Part shown: positions 9,429 to 17,883 of the stretch, one piece after another
Layout of the letters: every line of letters begins with the position of its first letter
Position numbering within the stretch: the first letter of the stretch is position 1
NCBI GenBank assembly: GCA_013393545.1
Contig: JABXHG010000001.1
Coordinates: 5,110 to 69,109, forward strand
Direction of reading: 5' to 3'
DNA: 64,000 nt
Source of the DNA: Alteromonadaceae bacterium
Lineage (GTDB): Bacteria; Pseudomonadota; Gammaproteobacteria; Pseudomonadales; Oleiphilaceae
Made by a program: the position numbers and the translations under genes
Notes under the pieces: model-generated
What the model was told of the DNA's origin: nothing
The model's input: the letters and a program-made list of their open reading frames with translations, nothing else
Database searches by the model: none

Positions 9429-10483
9429 CAGGTGTCCCGGTGGTTTTTGATCAGTTCCCGTTGCATGACAACCAGGCCGATTAACATGCCCAAGTAAATG
9501 GTGATGAAGCGCCAGGCAATGGTCACCAGAACCAGGTGGTTTCCGGTTAGTATGTCACGGAAAAAACCACCAAACACGCCTTCGGAAATGCCCGAGGCGC
9601 CCGGCGTGGGCGAGAAATACATGATGAAGGTGGTGACCACCAGCAGCCCCAGCGTCATCAGGTAATTCACCTCATAGCCCAGGCCGTGAATCAGCAACGC
9701 CGGGAAGCTGAACAGGCTGAGCAGAAACAGGGCGGTAAAAAGCACCGAAAGCAGCACGTACCGACGTTCGCCCTTCAGGTAATCGGTAAAGCTCTCGGAA
9801 AAACGCAGCATCTCCCGGCGCAACTTGAATTGCCAGCGGTCGTGTCGGCAGCCATTGATCAGGTGAGCTTTTCTCAGGCCGGCAACAATGCTGCTCAGGG
9901 GAGCGATCAGCCAGCGGGTTTTAAATAGTAATGTCAGGAAAAAGCCCAGGTACAAGGTGACAAACACCGCCAGGGCCGTGACGATTCCCGAGGACCAGAT
10001 GTCGCCATCCAGTGCTCGCAGGGTCAATAGAAACACGGGTGTGAGTGAGAAAATAAAGATCACTGCCAGAACTGTTCGGATAGTGGTGGCGGCCGTCGCC
10101 CGGGCAACCGGTACACCATTACGGGTGAGATACCAGATCTGGGCAAAACCACCGCCGGTCGCCATGGGAGTGATATTGGAGAAAAACAGATTAATGAAAA
10201 CCAGTTTGAAAATGCTCGGCAGTGGCAACCGGTGACCCAGCGCCCTAAGCGTGTAGTAAAGCCGTAGGCCGTCGGAAATAAAATACACCGCCAGCAGCGC
10301 AACCACCGCCGCCAACAAGCCCGGGCTCAACAGCCGGGTGTCGAACTGAAAACTTCGCCCGGCAAAGCGGTCGTATACGGCCCAGAGACCGGCACCAGTC
10401 AGCAACAGAAACAGTACACCGAAAGCCAGCAGGCGTTTGCTGGAAGCCTGTTGCTGATAGCTGTCTTCGGTGTCTTCTGCCAT
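9428..10483 (-). CDS. Lysylphosphatidylglycerol synthase-type membrane protein (UPF0104/flippase-like)
   Basis: A 351-residue polytopic membrane protein with about eight hydrophobic helices. It resembles the membrane domain of MprF/AglD-type proteins (lysylphosphatidylglycerol synthase TM region, UPF0104), which occurs alone in many bacteria beside glycosyltransferases. The conserved segment PTPGASGISEGVFGGFF is visible near residue 290. It lacks the soluble aminoacyltransferase half of MprF, so aminoacylation is unlikely; lipid or lipid-sugar flipping is inferred. It is the first gene of an operon with the metallophosphoesterase-like/GT4 fusion downstream, overlapping by one base. Confidence 0.82.
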   Translation of the reverse strand: MAEDTEDSYQQQASSKRLLAFGVLFLLLTGAGLWAVYDRFAGRSFQFDTRLLSPGLLAAVVALLAVYFISDGLRLYYTLRALGHRLPLPSIFKLVFINLFFSNITPMATGGGFAQIWYLTRNGVPVARATAATTIRTVLAVIFIFSLTPVFLLTLRALDGDIWSSGIVTALAVFVTLYLGFFLTLLFKTRWLIAPLSSIVAGLRKAHLINGCRHDRWQFKLRREMLRFSESFTDYLKGERRYVLLSVLFTALFLLSLFSFPALLIHGLGYEVNYLMTLGLLVVTTFIMYFSPTPGASGISEGVFGGFFRDILTGNHLVLVTIAWRFITIYLGMLIGLVVMQRELIKNHRDT

Positions 10484-10624
10484 GCGAACTCCGTTTTTCA
10501 GGGGGGCGGCAGTTTACCCGCTGCGGTCGGAGGGTTGAACCGCGCCGGGCGTTACAGGCTTGAAATTTTTTCTCAGGACGCGCACAAATAGTAGCTGAAT
10601 CCTCGAACAACAAGGTAAATCGAC

Positions 10625-11173
10625 ATGCCCAAGCATTTTGAACAGGCGCCGGGCCTTCACGAAGACCCGGTACCGGAGACCGAAGGATACGTGTTCAATC
10701 AGACCATGATGCGCATCAAAGAGCCTGAGCGCTCCATGGATTTTTACACGCGAGTGCTGGGTATGCGCCTGATACGCAAGCTGGACTTCCCGGAAATGAA
10801 ATTCACCCTGTATTTTCTGGGTTACCTGGATGACCGGCAGGCGCAAACCGTTCCCTCGGATGACGCCCACCGCACCACCTATATTTTCGGTCGTGAAGCC
10901 ATGCTGGAGCTGACCCACAACTGGGGCACCGAAAACGATCCGGAGTTCAGTTACCACAACGGCAATGATGAACCTCAGGGGTTCGGCCACATTGGCATTG
11001 CGGTACCGGATGTCTATGCCGCTTGTGACCGTTTTGAAGAGCTGGGCGTGGACTTCGTGAAAAAGCCTGATGACGGCAAGATGAAAGGCCTGGCCTTCAT
11101 CAAGGACCCGGACGGTTACTGGGTCGAGATCCTGCAGCCCAACATGCTGGAAAAGCAGCGTAAAGACAGCTGA
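10625..11173 (+). CDS. gloA: Lactoylglutathione lyase (glyoxalase I)
   Basis: 182 residues of the longer proteobacterial glyoxalase I type, which isomerises the methylglyoxal-glutathione hemithioacetal to S-lactoylglutathione. Visible family motifs are [18 protein letters not shown] at the N-terminus, [10 protein letters not shown] in the middle, [11 protein letters not shown] and the C-terminal DGYWVEIL holding a metal-ligand glutamate. ATG 10625 follows AAGGTAAATCG and gives the normal family length. Divergent from the flippase-like operon. Cytoplasmic detoxification role by family. Confidence 0.93.
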   Translation: MPKHFEQAPGLHEDPVPETEGYVFNQTMMRIKEPERSMDFYTRVLGMRLIRKLDFPEMKFTLYFLGYLDDRQAQTVPSDDAHRTTYIFGREAMLELTHNWGTENDPEFSYHNGNDEPQGFGHIGIAVPDVYAACDRFEELGVDFVKKPDDGKMKGLAFIKDPDGYWVEILQPNMLEKQRKDS

Positions 11174-11227
11174 TTGGTCAGGGAGCTCAGAGGCTCCCAG
11201 GTTTCAGTGTTTGTATGGCGCCCGGCA

Positions 11228-12187
11228 TCAGCTTTCCTCGCTAGTGCCTGGCGTTTTGCCGTAACGGGAGGCGATAATCACGGCAACGGTGAGAATGACC
11301 GCGCCCAGAATGCCGGTTGGCCCCAGCACCTCGCCCAGAATCATCCACGCCAGCAAGGCCACGAACAGCGGCTCCAGCGTTACGATAATGCTGGAAAGGG
11401 TGGCCGGTGTGTTCTGCATGCCCTTGAAGAACAGCAGGTAGCCCAGGCAGGTGGGCACAACACCAATGTATGCCACCATTAACCAGTGGTGGGCGCCCAT
11501 AGTGTTCAATCCCTCAAAACCACCGCTGAACGCGACGACGGGCAAAAGAATCAGTGCTGCGGTAAAGAAACAGATAAACGCGGTGGTAAACACTGGCATG
11601 CCGGCTGAATTATAACGACTGGTGAGTGTGAAGCCGGTGTAGACTGCAGCCGCCAGCAGAGCCATCAGAATACCTGCGATTCTTAGTGAACCGGCTGTCT
11701 CCATGTCGCTGACTACCAGCATGCTGGTGCCAATGATGGCAGCGATGGCCGAAAGTACGGTCAGCAGGCCCGGCTTTTCGCCCAGCAACGGCGCGGCAAG
11801 AATGGCCACCAGTACCGGGGGCAGACACAGGGAAATCAGGGTGGCGATACCGGCGCCGGTCAGATCCACGGCGAGCAGGTAACTGCCCTGATAAAACGCC
11901 TGAAACAGGCCCATGGCGGCCAGCGGTAACAGCGTTTTTAGATTCAGGGTTCGCAGAGAACTACCGGGTACAGGCTGGCCGGGATTGGCGGCCTGCAGCT
12001 GTTTTTGCTCCCGACGCATCAAGAGCCAAAAAAAAGGCATGGCCACCAGCAAACGCAGCAAGGCCAGAGTGATGGCCTGCAGATCGGAGCCAGTAAAAAG
12101 GAACTTGGCAACAATGCCGGTAGTGGCCCATAACAGTGCGGCCAAAGCAATGAGGAATGCGCCTTGAATCATCGGATTTGCCAGCAA
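11228..12187 (-). CDS. EamA/DMT-family transporter
   Basis: A 319-residue protein with ten hydrophobic helices arranged as two EamA repeats (about 10-150 and 165-300), the architecture of 10-TM drug/metabolite transporters such as RhaT/YdcZ/RarD relatives. The helix-rich repeats start with LIALAALLWATTGIVAKF and end with LEPLFVALLAWMILGE, characteristic of the second EamA domain. Probably exports an amino acid or other small metabolite from the cytoplasm; substrate cannot be told. Single gene, convergent with gloA. Confidence 0.88.
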   Translation of the reverse strand: MLANPMIQGAFLIALAALLWATTGIVAKFLFTGSDLQAITLALLRLLVAMPFFWLLMRREQKQLQAANPGQPVPGSSLRTLNLKTLLPLAAMGLFQAFYQGSYLLAVDLTGAGIATLISLCLPPVLVAILAAPLLGEKPGLLTVLSAIAAIIGTSMLVVSDMETAGSLRIAGILMALLAAAVYTGFTLTSRYNSAGMPVFTTAFICFFTAALILLPVVAFSGGFEGLNTMGAHHWLMVAYIGVVPTCLGYLLFFKGMQNTPATLSSIIVTLEPLFVALLAWMILGEVLGPTGILGAVILTVAVIIASRYGKTPGTSEES

Positions 12188-12251
12188 GCTAATGAATTGA
12201 GCGAACAGGCAAGACTAACAGCGCCAGGCGCGCGGCGCTATAGGGAAAGAA

Positions 12252-12270
12252 CGGGGCGCCCGGCGCCCCG
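12252..12270 (-). terminator. Terminator of the ComEA-like gene
   Basis: CGGGGCGCC and GGCGCCCCG form a 9-bp stem with a one-base centre; read on the minus strand it is followed by TTCTTTCCC, giving a plausible intrinsic terminator 11 bases after the stop codon. Confidence 0.65.
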
Positions 12271-12281
12271 CAACAGCAGAG

Positions 12282-12554
12282 TTATTTAACCGCCATTCGC
12301 TCGGCATTTTTCTCTACCGTGCGTGCACCTATCCCCTTTACTTCAGACAGCTGCTCTACGCTTTCAAACGGGCCGTTGGCATCGCGATAGGTCACGATGG
12401 CCTCGGCTTTGGCCTCACCAATACCGTTGAGGGACGTCAAAGCCATGGCATCTGCTGTATTAATGTTCACGGCAGCGGGTTCTTCCGCCCAAACGGGGTT
12501 CATGGCGAGGGAGAAAAGCAGAACCAGAGTAGCCAGAATGGATTGTTTTTTCAT
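12282..12554 (-). CDS. ComEA-like helix-hairpin-helix protein
   Basis: A 90-residue exported protein: a signal peptide (about 1-23, ending VWA) followed by a double helix-hairpin-helix domain (about 28-88) of the ComEA type, with VNINTADAMALTSLNGIGEAKA and VKGIGARTVEKN visible. ComEA domains bind DNA in the periplasm and support natural transformation, but single-domain ComEA-like proteins are widespread and their role is often untested. AGGAG stands seven bases before the ATG. Monocistronic. Confidence 0.88.
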   Translation of the reverse strand: MKKQSILATLVLLFSLAMNPVWAEEPAAVNINTADAMALTSLNGIGEAKAEAIVTYRDANGPFESVEQLSEVKGIGARTVEKNAERMAVK

Positions 12555-13053
12555 GGGTAACTCCTGAAAACAAATGCATTTGTTGGAAGTCAGCCGGGAG
12601 GCCAGTTGGCCGGAAAGCGGTCAGAACATCTGCAGGAGTGATTTTCGGAGAGAGGTGGAAGGCGAAAACACAGAGAACCACGTTCCTTGTGGTGTCGCCA
12701 TTCCGTGATCGCCCTCTGGCCTGATCCTTCAGGCATCGCGTGTTCCCGTGCGCGTCATCCCTGTGTTCTTCCCTGTAGCCCTGGTCCGTTGGACAACCTC
12801 GTTTGTGAAGTCGTCGTCCCTGAGCCGGCATTCCGTGCGGCTTGCCATCCCTGACAGTTTTAAGTGTACAGCAGTTAATCTGGCCTGCCAGAAGACATTG
12901 TCGTTGGTTTTTGTAGGAGATTGCTTACGTGGGTGTAGGTTGGGTGTTTTGTGGCGGATCTACAGGCGGTGTGCTTGTCGAAGGAGAGAAGGATCGGGTT
13001 TCTATTTTGGAAACTCTGTGCTATGGTTTCAAAAAAAGAAACAAGGAAGTTTT
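12555..13053. other. Gene-poor stretch upstream of higBA
   Basis: About 500 bases with no convincing coding frame; the one long plus-strand frame here (from 12748) reads into higB but has no family similarity before the GTG at 13054. The last 60 bases hold the presumed higBA promoter and operator repeats. Base composition drifts from GC-rich to AT-rich towards higB, marking the left edge of the accessory zone. Confidence 0.6.
13010..13042 (+). promoter_or_regulatory. Putative higBA operator
   Basis: GGAAAC, GGTTTC and GAAAC lie within about 35 bases, including a perfect GTTTC-A7-GAAAC dyad at 13026-13042, right before the AAGGAAG ribosome site of higB. Autoregulation by HigA at such a dyad is usual for this family; the site itself is inferred. 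Confidence 0.45.
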
Positions 13054-13365
13054 GTGCACATAATTTCGAGGAAGCCGTTCAATGATGCCGCCAAGCAGTT
13101 TCCCAATGATCGGGAGGCATTGGTGAATACCTACATCACATTGCGAAATGGGAGATTTGAAACGCCTGATCAGTTACGTCAGGTGTTCCCGTCATTGGAC
13201 AATTTCAAATATCGCGATAAATGGTGGGTTATCGATATCGGCGGCAAAAATTTACGGATGATTGCCTTCATCGAATTCCGTGACAACCGCATGTATGTGA
13301 AGCACATTTGCAGCCACGCCGAATACGACCGGCTGACTGACAAGTACCGTCGCAATAAGGAGTGA
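13054..13365 (+). CDS. higB: Type II toxin, HigB family mRNA interferase
   Basis: 103 residues matching the HigB/YgjN toxin family, a RelE-fold endoribonuclease that cuts ribosome-bound mRNA. The family pattern is visible: an N-terminal region with DAAKQFPN, then FKYRDKWWVIDIGGKNLRMIA and the C-terminal RMYVKHICSHAEYDRL. I chose GTG 13054, preceded by AAGGAAG, because it gives the family length (about 104); upstream frame has no similarity. The antitoxin gene follows directly, with the toxin first, as is typical for higBA. Confidence 0.92.
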   Translation: MHIISRKPFNDAAKQFPNDREALVNTYITLRNGRFETPDQLRQVFPSLDNFKYRDKWWVIDIGGKNLRMIAFIEFRDNRMYVKHICSHAEYDRLTDKYRRNKE

Positions 13366-13370
13366 GGCCT

Positions 13371-13787
13371 ATGTTATCGCCTGCTTTTGTTCAGATCAGA
13401 GACGCGCTGGCCCAAGTCCCTTTTGTGGCTCATATCGAGAATCAGGGCGACTACGAGCAAGCATTGGAGCTGATGGATCAGTTGGTGGACGATTACGACA
13501 CCAATAGGCCGTTAATTGAGATCCTCGCTGTCAGCATTGAACGTTGGGAAGATCAGGCCGCCGAATTTTCTGACTTCAATGCGGCTGTCGCTGAAACGGA
13601 TACGGGAATTGCTCTTCTGAAAACCCTGATGGACCAATACGGTCTTGGAGTTGCTGACCTGCCGGAGTTGGGTTCAAAGGGCAACGTGAGCAAAATTCTC
13701 AATGGTGCTGAAGGAAAGAAGCTGACCCGCAAACATATGGAAGCTCTCGGCAAGCGGTTCGGGGTGTCTCCTGTACTGTTTTTCTGA
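13371..13787 (+). CDS. higA: Antitoxin HigA (YgjM family)
   Basis: 138 residues in the HigA/YgjM antitoxin family: an N-terminal toxin-binding part and a C-terminal helix-turn-helix (about 85-135, DLPELGSKGNVSKILNG then LTRKHMEALGKRFGV) that binds the operon's own promoter. ATG 13371 is preferred over an overlapping GTG at 13362 because AAGGAG (13357-13362) is well spaced only for the ATG. Partner of HigB just upstream. Confidence 0.9.
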   Translation: MLSPAFVQIRDALAQVPFVAHIENQGDYEQALELMDQLVDDYDTNRPLIEILAVSIERWEDQAAEFSDFNAAVAETDTGIALLKTLMDQYGLGVADLPELGSKGNVSKILNGAEGKKLTRKHMEALGKRFGVSPVLFF

Positions 13788-13807
13788 AGTCTTCCAGGGG
13801 AAAGCGG

Positions 13808-14083
13808 AACAAATCTAATTTCCTTCAGGTCCACGCACAGGCAAACGCCTGAACACAGCACCGAAACAGCTCGGCCGAGAAAAAACCGTGTTCGCCCGGC
13901 TGCTCAGCCACGAATAACTCACCACCGGATTCCCGGACGCCGCCCTCAATCATCAGGTTATCGCTCATCTCGAAGTCCTCAACCGCGTGGCCCATTTCAT
14001 CCCGGTCGGTTCCGCCGACCCGCTCCCGGTTTCGCCGGCTGTCGAGAGTGAATCCGATGGCGGGTTTGCCATGGGGCCTCTGA
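13808..14083 (-). pseudogene. 3'-end fragment of nucleoside 2-deoxyribosyltransferase gene, copy A
   Basis: About 270 bases that line up, at roughly 85% identity by eye, with the 3' half of the intact gene at 18044-18595 on the same strand. The 5' half is missing; similarity stops near 14083 at GTTTGCC(A)TGG. The reading frame carries several differences. It is a relic, not a gene, and one of three such relic or intact 3' ends in this zone. Confidence 0.8.
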
Positions 14084-14225
14084 AAACGGATGGAACCACT
14101 GAATCTTACCCGGCATTGAGTTGAATAGACCTGGCTTTCAGATCGGGTTTTTTCCTGTGCGCTACACTTCCAGACAACAGTTATCTTCTTAACTGTCAGA
14201 GTGGGAGAGTCACAATGCCGGCCGC

Positions 14226-15208
14226 ATGGATCTGGAGTCCTCTATGAAACCCGCCCAACGCCGCGGCAGTTCTCTTTCCAGCCCTGATTTTACAAGCCTG
14301 CAGGGTGTCTGGCGTTCCCAGGGTTATGGCACTGTGTTGCTGATCGAGGAAGATTGGTACACCCTTTTTGAAGAAACCAGCATCAGCTGCCTGAAGATTC
14401 ATGCGGGCAGTATTGAAGAACTTGGCCACTATTACGAAGATTTGGAGGTATCGCCTGGTGGCCAGGCGTTCAGTGCGCATCGGGTAACGGGCGTAGCACG
14501 CATCAGATTCCGTCGCCTGAAAGGATTGCCCGCCAGTGTCACTGAAAGTCACAGGCACAGGGCAAAGGATCCGCAATACAACTTTGACGTTTTCTGGCGA
14601 ACCTTTCACGAGCAATACGCCCTGTTTGAACTCAAGGGTGTGGCCTGGGACCGGGCGCATCATGACTATCTTCCCCAGATTAACGCGAACACATCACAGG
14701 AAACGCTCTTTGCCATCATGGTTGCGATGCTACGGCCCCTGAAGGATGGCCATATTCGTCTGCATTCACCCTGGGGGCATTACAGGGCAGGTGCCCAGCC
14801 GGCGCTCTTCAGGCGGCTGACACGGGAACTTGAAGATGCCTGTGATGACCGGGAGCTCACCAGCTACCTGGGCGATCTCAAAGAGTCGGCGCGTGACGTG
14901 ATCCATGAGGATTATCTCGCAAGCGCCGTTAGCCATGGCGGCAACCGGCTGCGGACCTCAGTGCGGTCCAGGGCATCCTTTCCGACACGCTCGAGCGCCA
15001 TCTGCCAAATGGCTGGCACCTGACCTTGTCCAATGAAATCTACCGGGCCTACGACGGTGAGATATACGAAGATGTCGGCATCCCGCCACACATCCGTCTC
15101 AAGTACCTTGGCCGAAAAGGGCGCGAGGAAGGCAAAGACCCGATGCTGGAGCGGGTAATTAAGCTGGTCGGCGGTTTTGCTAGGATGATGACTGTAGGTT
15201 CTGAGTGA
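14226..15208 (+). pseudogene. Internally deleted S41-family peptidase
   Basis: The first part (14226 to about 14935) reads as the N-terminal half of an S41/Tricorn-type serine peptidase: a beta domain, then the helical region FDVFWRTFHEQYALFELKGV and LKDGHIRLHSP. The last part (about 14944-15208), in another frame, reads as the family C-terminus: SDTLERHLPNGWHLTLSNE and the YEDVGIPPH motif. The section in between, which should contain the catalytic serine, is absent. An internal deletion of several hundred bases with loss of frame is the simplest explanation. Intact members hydrolyse peptides in the envelope. Confidence 0.78.
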
Positions 15209-15230
15209 ATAGTGCAGACACAGAGGCAGC

Positions 15231-15725
15231 ATGAAGTATTTCGCTTACGGCTCGAATATGTCTCTCCTCAGATTAAGAGCGAGGGTTCCAAGCGCGGAGC
15301 GAATCGGTATGTTCACGCTCGTTGAGCATGCCCTTCGGTTTCATAAGTGGAGCAGGAAAGACAAATCCGCAAAATGCGACGCACTGTTTACCGGAAATCC
15401 GGAGGACTTCGTCATTGGCGCACTGTTTGAGATTCCGCGCGACGAGAAAGGCCCGCTAGACAAGGCTGAGGGTTTGGGCCTTGGTTACGATGAAAAGTGG
15501 GTCACGGTTACGGATACGCTCGGGAATTCCCTTGACGCTTTTACTTACTGTGCAACGTCAACGGATCCATCTTTGCTGCCTCACTCCTGGTATTTGAATC
15601 ATGTCATCGTTGGTGCGAAAGAAACAGGCGTTCCCGCTGACTATCTTGATGCCCTTTCAGCCACGAGAAGTCAGGAAGACCCTGATCGAAAACGAGATGC
15701 GAGAGAGCGGGCCATCTACGATTAA
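15231..15725 (+). CDS. Gamma-glutamylcyclotransferase-like protein
   Basis: 164 residues with the GGCT-fold signature YGSNM at residues 6-10 and a predicted catalytic glutamate in LDKAEGLGLGY. Enzymes of this fold release 5-oxoproline from gamma-glutamyl amines or peptides. The conserved motifs are intact, so the protein may be active, but the substrate cannot be told. It sits between the S41 relic and an IS3 scrap in the accessory zone. Confidence 0.85.
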   Translation: MKYFAYGSNMSLLRLRARVPSAERIGMFTLVEHALRFHKWSRKDKSAKCDALFTGNPEDFVIGALFEIPRDEKGPLDKAEGLGLGYDEKWVTVTDTLGNSLDAFTYCATSTDPSLLPHSWYLNHVIVGAKETGVPADYLDALSATRSQEDPDRKRDARERAIYD

Positions 15726-15764
15726 AAGCGGCTCGCTAGGGTTTAAGAAATGGGGTCGCCCGTA

Positions 15765-15905
15765 GTATAGCGTCAACATGTAGTGGTTCAATGACTCTGG
15801 ACACCAACGTAGGTTGTAAGATCGCCACCATCAGCGAGGTGTCTGATGACCAGAAAACGACGCTCCTATACTCCTGAGTCGAAACAGGAGGCAGCCAGCC
15901 TGGTA
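15765..15905 (+). mobile_element. IS3-family insertion sequence remnant (left end and orfA start)
   Basis: From ATG 15846 the frame reads MTRKRRSYTPESKQEAASLV, the hallmark start of IS3-family OrfA proteins. Upstream lies TGTAGTGGTTCAATGACTCTGGA-like sequence as in the left ends of such elements. After about 20 codons similarity to transposase stops. Only a scrap of roughly 140 bases remains; no orfB is present. Confidence 0.75.
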
Positions 15906-15963
15906 ATGGTTCACGCAGCCTCACCTTTCCCAGCATGGCATGCCATATTGCAAGAGTTTGAAG

Positions 15964-16416
15964 CTAAAACTGCATCCGATATTTCTGCACTAATTCAATC
16001 CGGGAGCGAATGACCTCAGCATAAAAGGTGAGCCGCGAAAAAGACGACGAGCTGCCAAAATTTTGTGGTGTCCAGACATTGGCAACAAACGCCTTTTCTA
16101 CTTCTCGGTATGCCTCCCAAGCGGCTTGAGCGTCTTTAAATGCTTCCCTTTCAGAAGCGGGCAGCTCAGCATTTAACCCGAACACGGCTGCTGCAAGCGT
16201 CTCCTCCAGAAATTCGATATAGTCGTGATACGCTTCAATGGAGTCTGAGGTGGTCTGAGCATCCTCGTAAATAGCCTGCTCATAGGAAGACGCCTCGGCC
16301 CGAAAATTCTCCAGATACTTGTGTGCATCCGGGTTATCGATGGCCTGGCCCGCTGATGAAAAAAGCGCGATGCCCAGAAATGCGAGATAACGAATGAAAC
16401 CGGGTACCGCGCTCAC
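15964..16416 (-). CDS. Exported LprI/DUF1311-like protein, candidate lysozyme inhibitor
   Basis: 150 residues with a signal peptide (about 1-25, ending GQA) and a helical body. The segment FKDAQAAWEAYREVEKAF resembles the core of the lysozyme-inhibitor LprI N-terminal family (DUF1311), although the cysteines common in that family are absent. The gene overlaps the upstream lysozyme gene by four bases (ATGA-type), so both are translated from one mRNA. A periplasmic inhibitor encoded with a lysozyme suggests self-protection. The family call is by pattern only. Confidence 0.6.
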   Translation of the reverse strand: MSAVPGFIRYLAFLGIALFSSAGQAIDNPDAHKYLENFRAEASSYEQAIYEDAQTTSDSIEAYHDYIEFLEETLAAAVFGLNAELPASEREAFKDAQAAWEAYREVEKAFVANVWTPQNFGSSSSFSRLTFYAEVIRSRIELVQKYRMQF

Positions 16417-16952
16417 TGGTAGACTCCCTGATCAAACAGTTTCCACTCGGCCGCGCGACGGTTTTTCAGGCCTTGCATGACTTTGCCTTGAGATTTATTC
16501 CACGCTTTCCAGGCGCTTTCCAGCGATGCATAGCCAGTAGACGCTTTCGGGTTGTTCAACAACCGAACAACAGATGAACCGGAGAACCCCCGTCTTCCGA
16601 TATTGAATGCGAAGATCACCAGAGCATCGAATTCACTTTGCGACAGGGTGCGAGTGACAACTCTTCTGATCTCCCGTTCAAAGGGTGCGACGTCTTGAGC
16701 CAGGAGCATTTCGGTTTCCTGCTGGGTAATGCCTGATGAGAATTTGTGCCATTCCCCCTGATCAATCAGGTGTCCTACGCCAATCGTGGCACCCGCCACC
16801 CATTGGGTAATGGCAAGGCCGGTCTGGTCGTCGTAAGGCATTAGGCGGGCGCCTTCAAGTTGTTTCAGCAGGGAGCGCCCTGGTGCACTGAGAACTTGAT
16901 TCTGGGCGAGCGGCGTTTGAGTGAAGGTCGCGACACTGGATCCTTGTGCCAT
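16413..16952 (-). CDS. Phage-type lysozyme (GH24)
   Basis: 179 residues from ATG 16952, chosen because AAAGGA is spaced correctly for it; a longer frame starts at 17024. The T4-lysozyme catalytic triad is present: Glu33 in LEGARL, Asp42 in PYDDQTG and Thr57 in ATIGVGH. The helical body contains SQSEFDALVIFAFNIG and the family's C-terminal half. No signal peptide or holin is seen, and no other phage genes surround it. It cleaves the peptidoglycan glycan chain. Paired with a putative inhibitor downstream. Confidence 0.88.
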   Translation of the reverse strand: MAQGSSVATFTQTPLAQNQVLSAPGRSLLKQLEGARLMPYDDQTGLAITQWVAGATIGVGHLIDQGEWHKFSSGITQQETEMLLAQDVAPFEREIRRVVTRTLSQSEFDALVIFAFNIGRRGFSGSSVVRLLNNPKASTGYASLESAWKAWNKSQGKVMQGLKNRRAAEWKLFDQGVYQ

Positions 16953-17076
16953 GGGTTCCATCCTTTGATTGTTATTGATGTTTTCGAGACTATTCGATTC
17001 GTGGCAACGGTTCAATGTCGCCATAGTCGACCTGTTGCAGCGTCAGTGAAAATAACCTTCCATGGTTTCATTGGCT

Positions 17077-17364
17077 TCAAGTATTTCGTTTGTCGTCGAT
17101 AATCTTTTCTGTGCGCTCGGAGAGGTAAGTGGCGAATTGATCTGCAGTGAAGCTTTTTGTTCGACCTTGCTCACCATCTTCCAGACCTGAGTCAATGGCG
17201 GCTTTTAATTTGTTCATCTTGGTGATGTAAGCAGATTCGATTTCTTCCACCATTCTCAGTCCGGCTCGCAAGACTTCGCTGGCATTCTGGTATCGGCCGG
17301 AAGCAACCAGGCGATCTACCACGGTTGATTGGTGGTCTGTTAGTACTATGTTCCGCGTTGCCAT
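17077..17364 (-). CDS. ParD/CopG-type antitoxin without its toxin
   Basis: 95 residues; the N-terminal ribbon-helix-helix (about 1-45, RNIVLTDHQSTVVDRLVASG then YQNASEVLRAGLRM) marks the ParD family of type II antitoxins. ParE toxins normally follow directly downstream, but the next bases on the minus strand lead into the lysozyme region and no toxin is visible. Possibly an orphan or an anti-addiction remnant. Confidence 0.82.
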   Translation of the reverse strand: MATRNIVLTDHQSTVVDRLVASGRYQNASEVLRAGLRMVEEIESAYITKMNKLKAAIDSGLEDGEQGRTKSFTADQFATYLSERTEKIIDDKRNT

Positions 17365-17446
17365 GGATGTGATCCTGTCTTGGCTTTATTGGCATATTAT
17401 ACCAGCGCAATAAAGGGTCTTCCCCGGCTTGCTGCTCTTCGCCAGT

Positions 17447-17737
17447 TCATGCTGACGCCCGGTCTTCCTCAATCGCTTCAAGCTTTACCCGAAAACCGCA
17501 CGCTGCGGCATACTTGTTTAGCGTCTCCCAACTTGGATTGCTTCGGCCACGTTCAAGCCTGGAGATGTTGCTTTTATTGGTTCCGAGTTTCTTTGCAACG
17601 TCCTCTTGGGTGAGACCCGCTTTTGTTCTCATGGTGATCAACTGGTCTATCAGACTGAACTCTTCCTGAAGAGCATCGTATTCCTGACGAACCTTGGGAT
17701 TTTTCAGTGCGTTCTGCTTAAACTGTTTGAAATTCAT
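17447..17737 (-). CDS. XRE-family antitoxin (HigA/RelB-like) with truncated toxin
   Basis: 96 residues with a helix-turn-helix (about 35-85): LITMRTKAGLTQEDVAKKLG, then NKSNISRLERGRSNPSWETL. This matches antitoxins of the HigBA/RelBE type in which the toxin gene comes first. The start codon overlaps the stop of a toxin remnant (17734-17796), so the original arrangement was toxin then antitoxin, and the toxin has been cut away. Confidence 0.85.
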   Translation of the reverse strand: MNFKQFKQNALKNPKVRQEYDALQEEFSLIDQLITMRTKAGLTQEDVAKKLGTNKSNISRLERGRSNPSWETLNKYAAACGFRVKLEAIEEDRASA

Positions 17738-17796
17738 GATTTCTTGACCTCCTTTAATCGCTCTTTGGCGAGCGCTAGGTCTTCCTTTTTCTTTTA
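17734..17796 (-). pseudogene. C-terminal remnant of a RelE/HigB-type toxin
   Basis: About 20 codons ending ERLKEVKKS and a TGA that overlaps the ATG of the XRE antitoxin. A stop codon lies immediately upstream in frame and nothing toxin-like precedes it. The composition and coupling are those of a RelE-superfamily toxin tail. Confidence 0.6.
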
Positions 17797-17883
17797 GGTT
17801 GTCATATATGACAACATTCGGCCACTATATTGAAAGCTACTGCTGTTTATAATGGCGTACCCTGAGCCACCACAGAGAACTCC

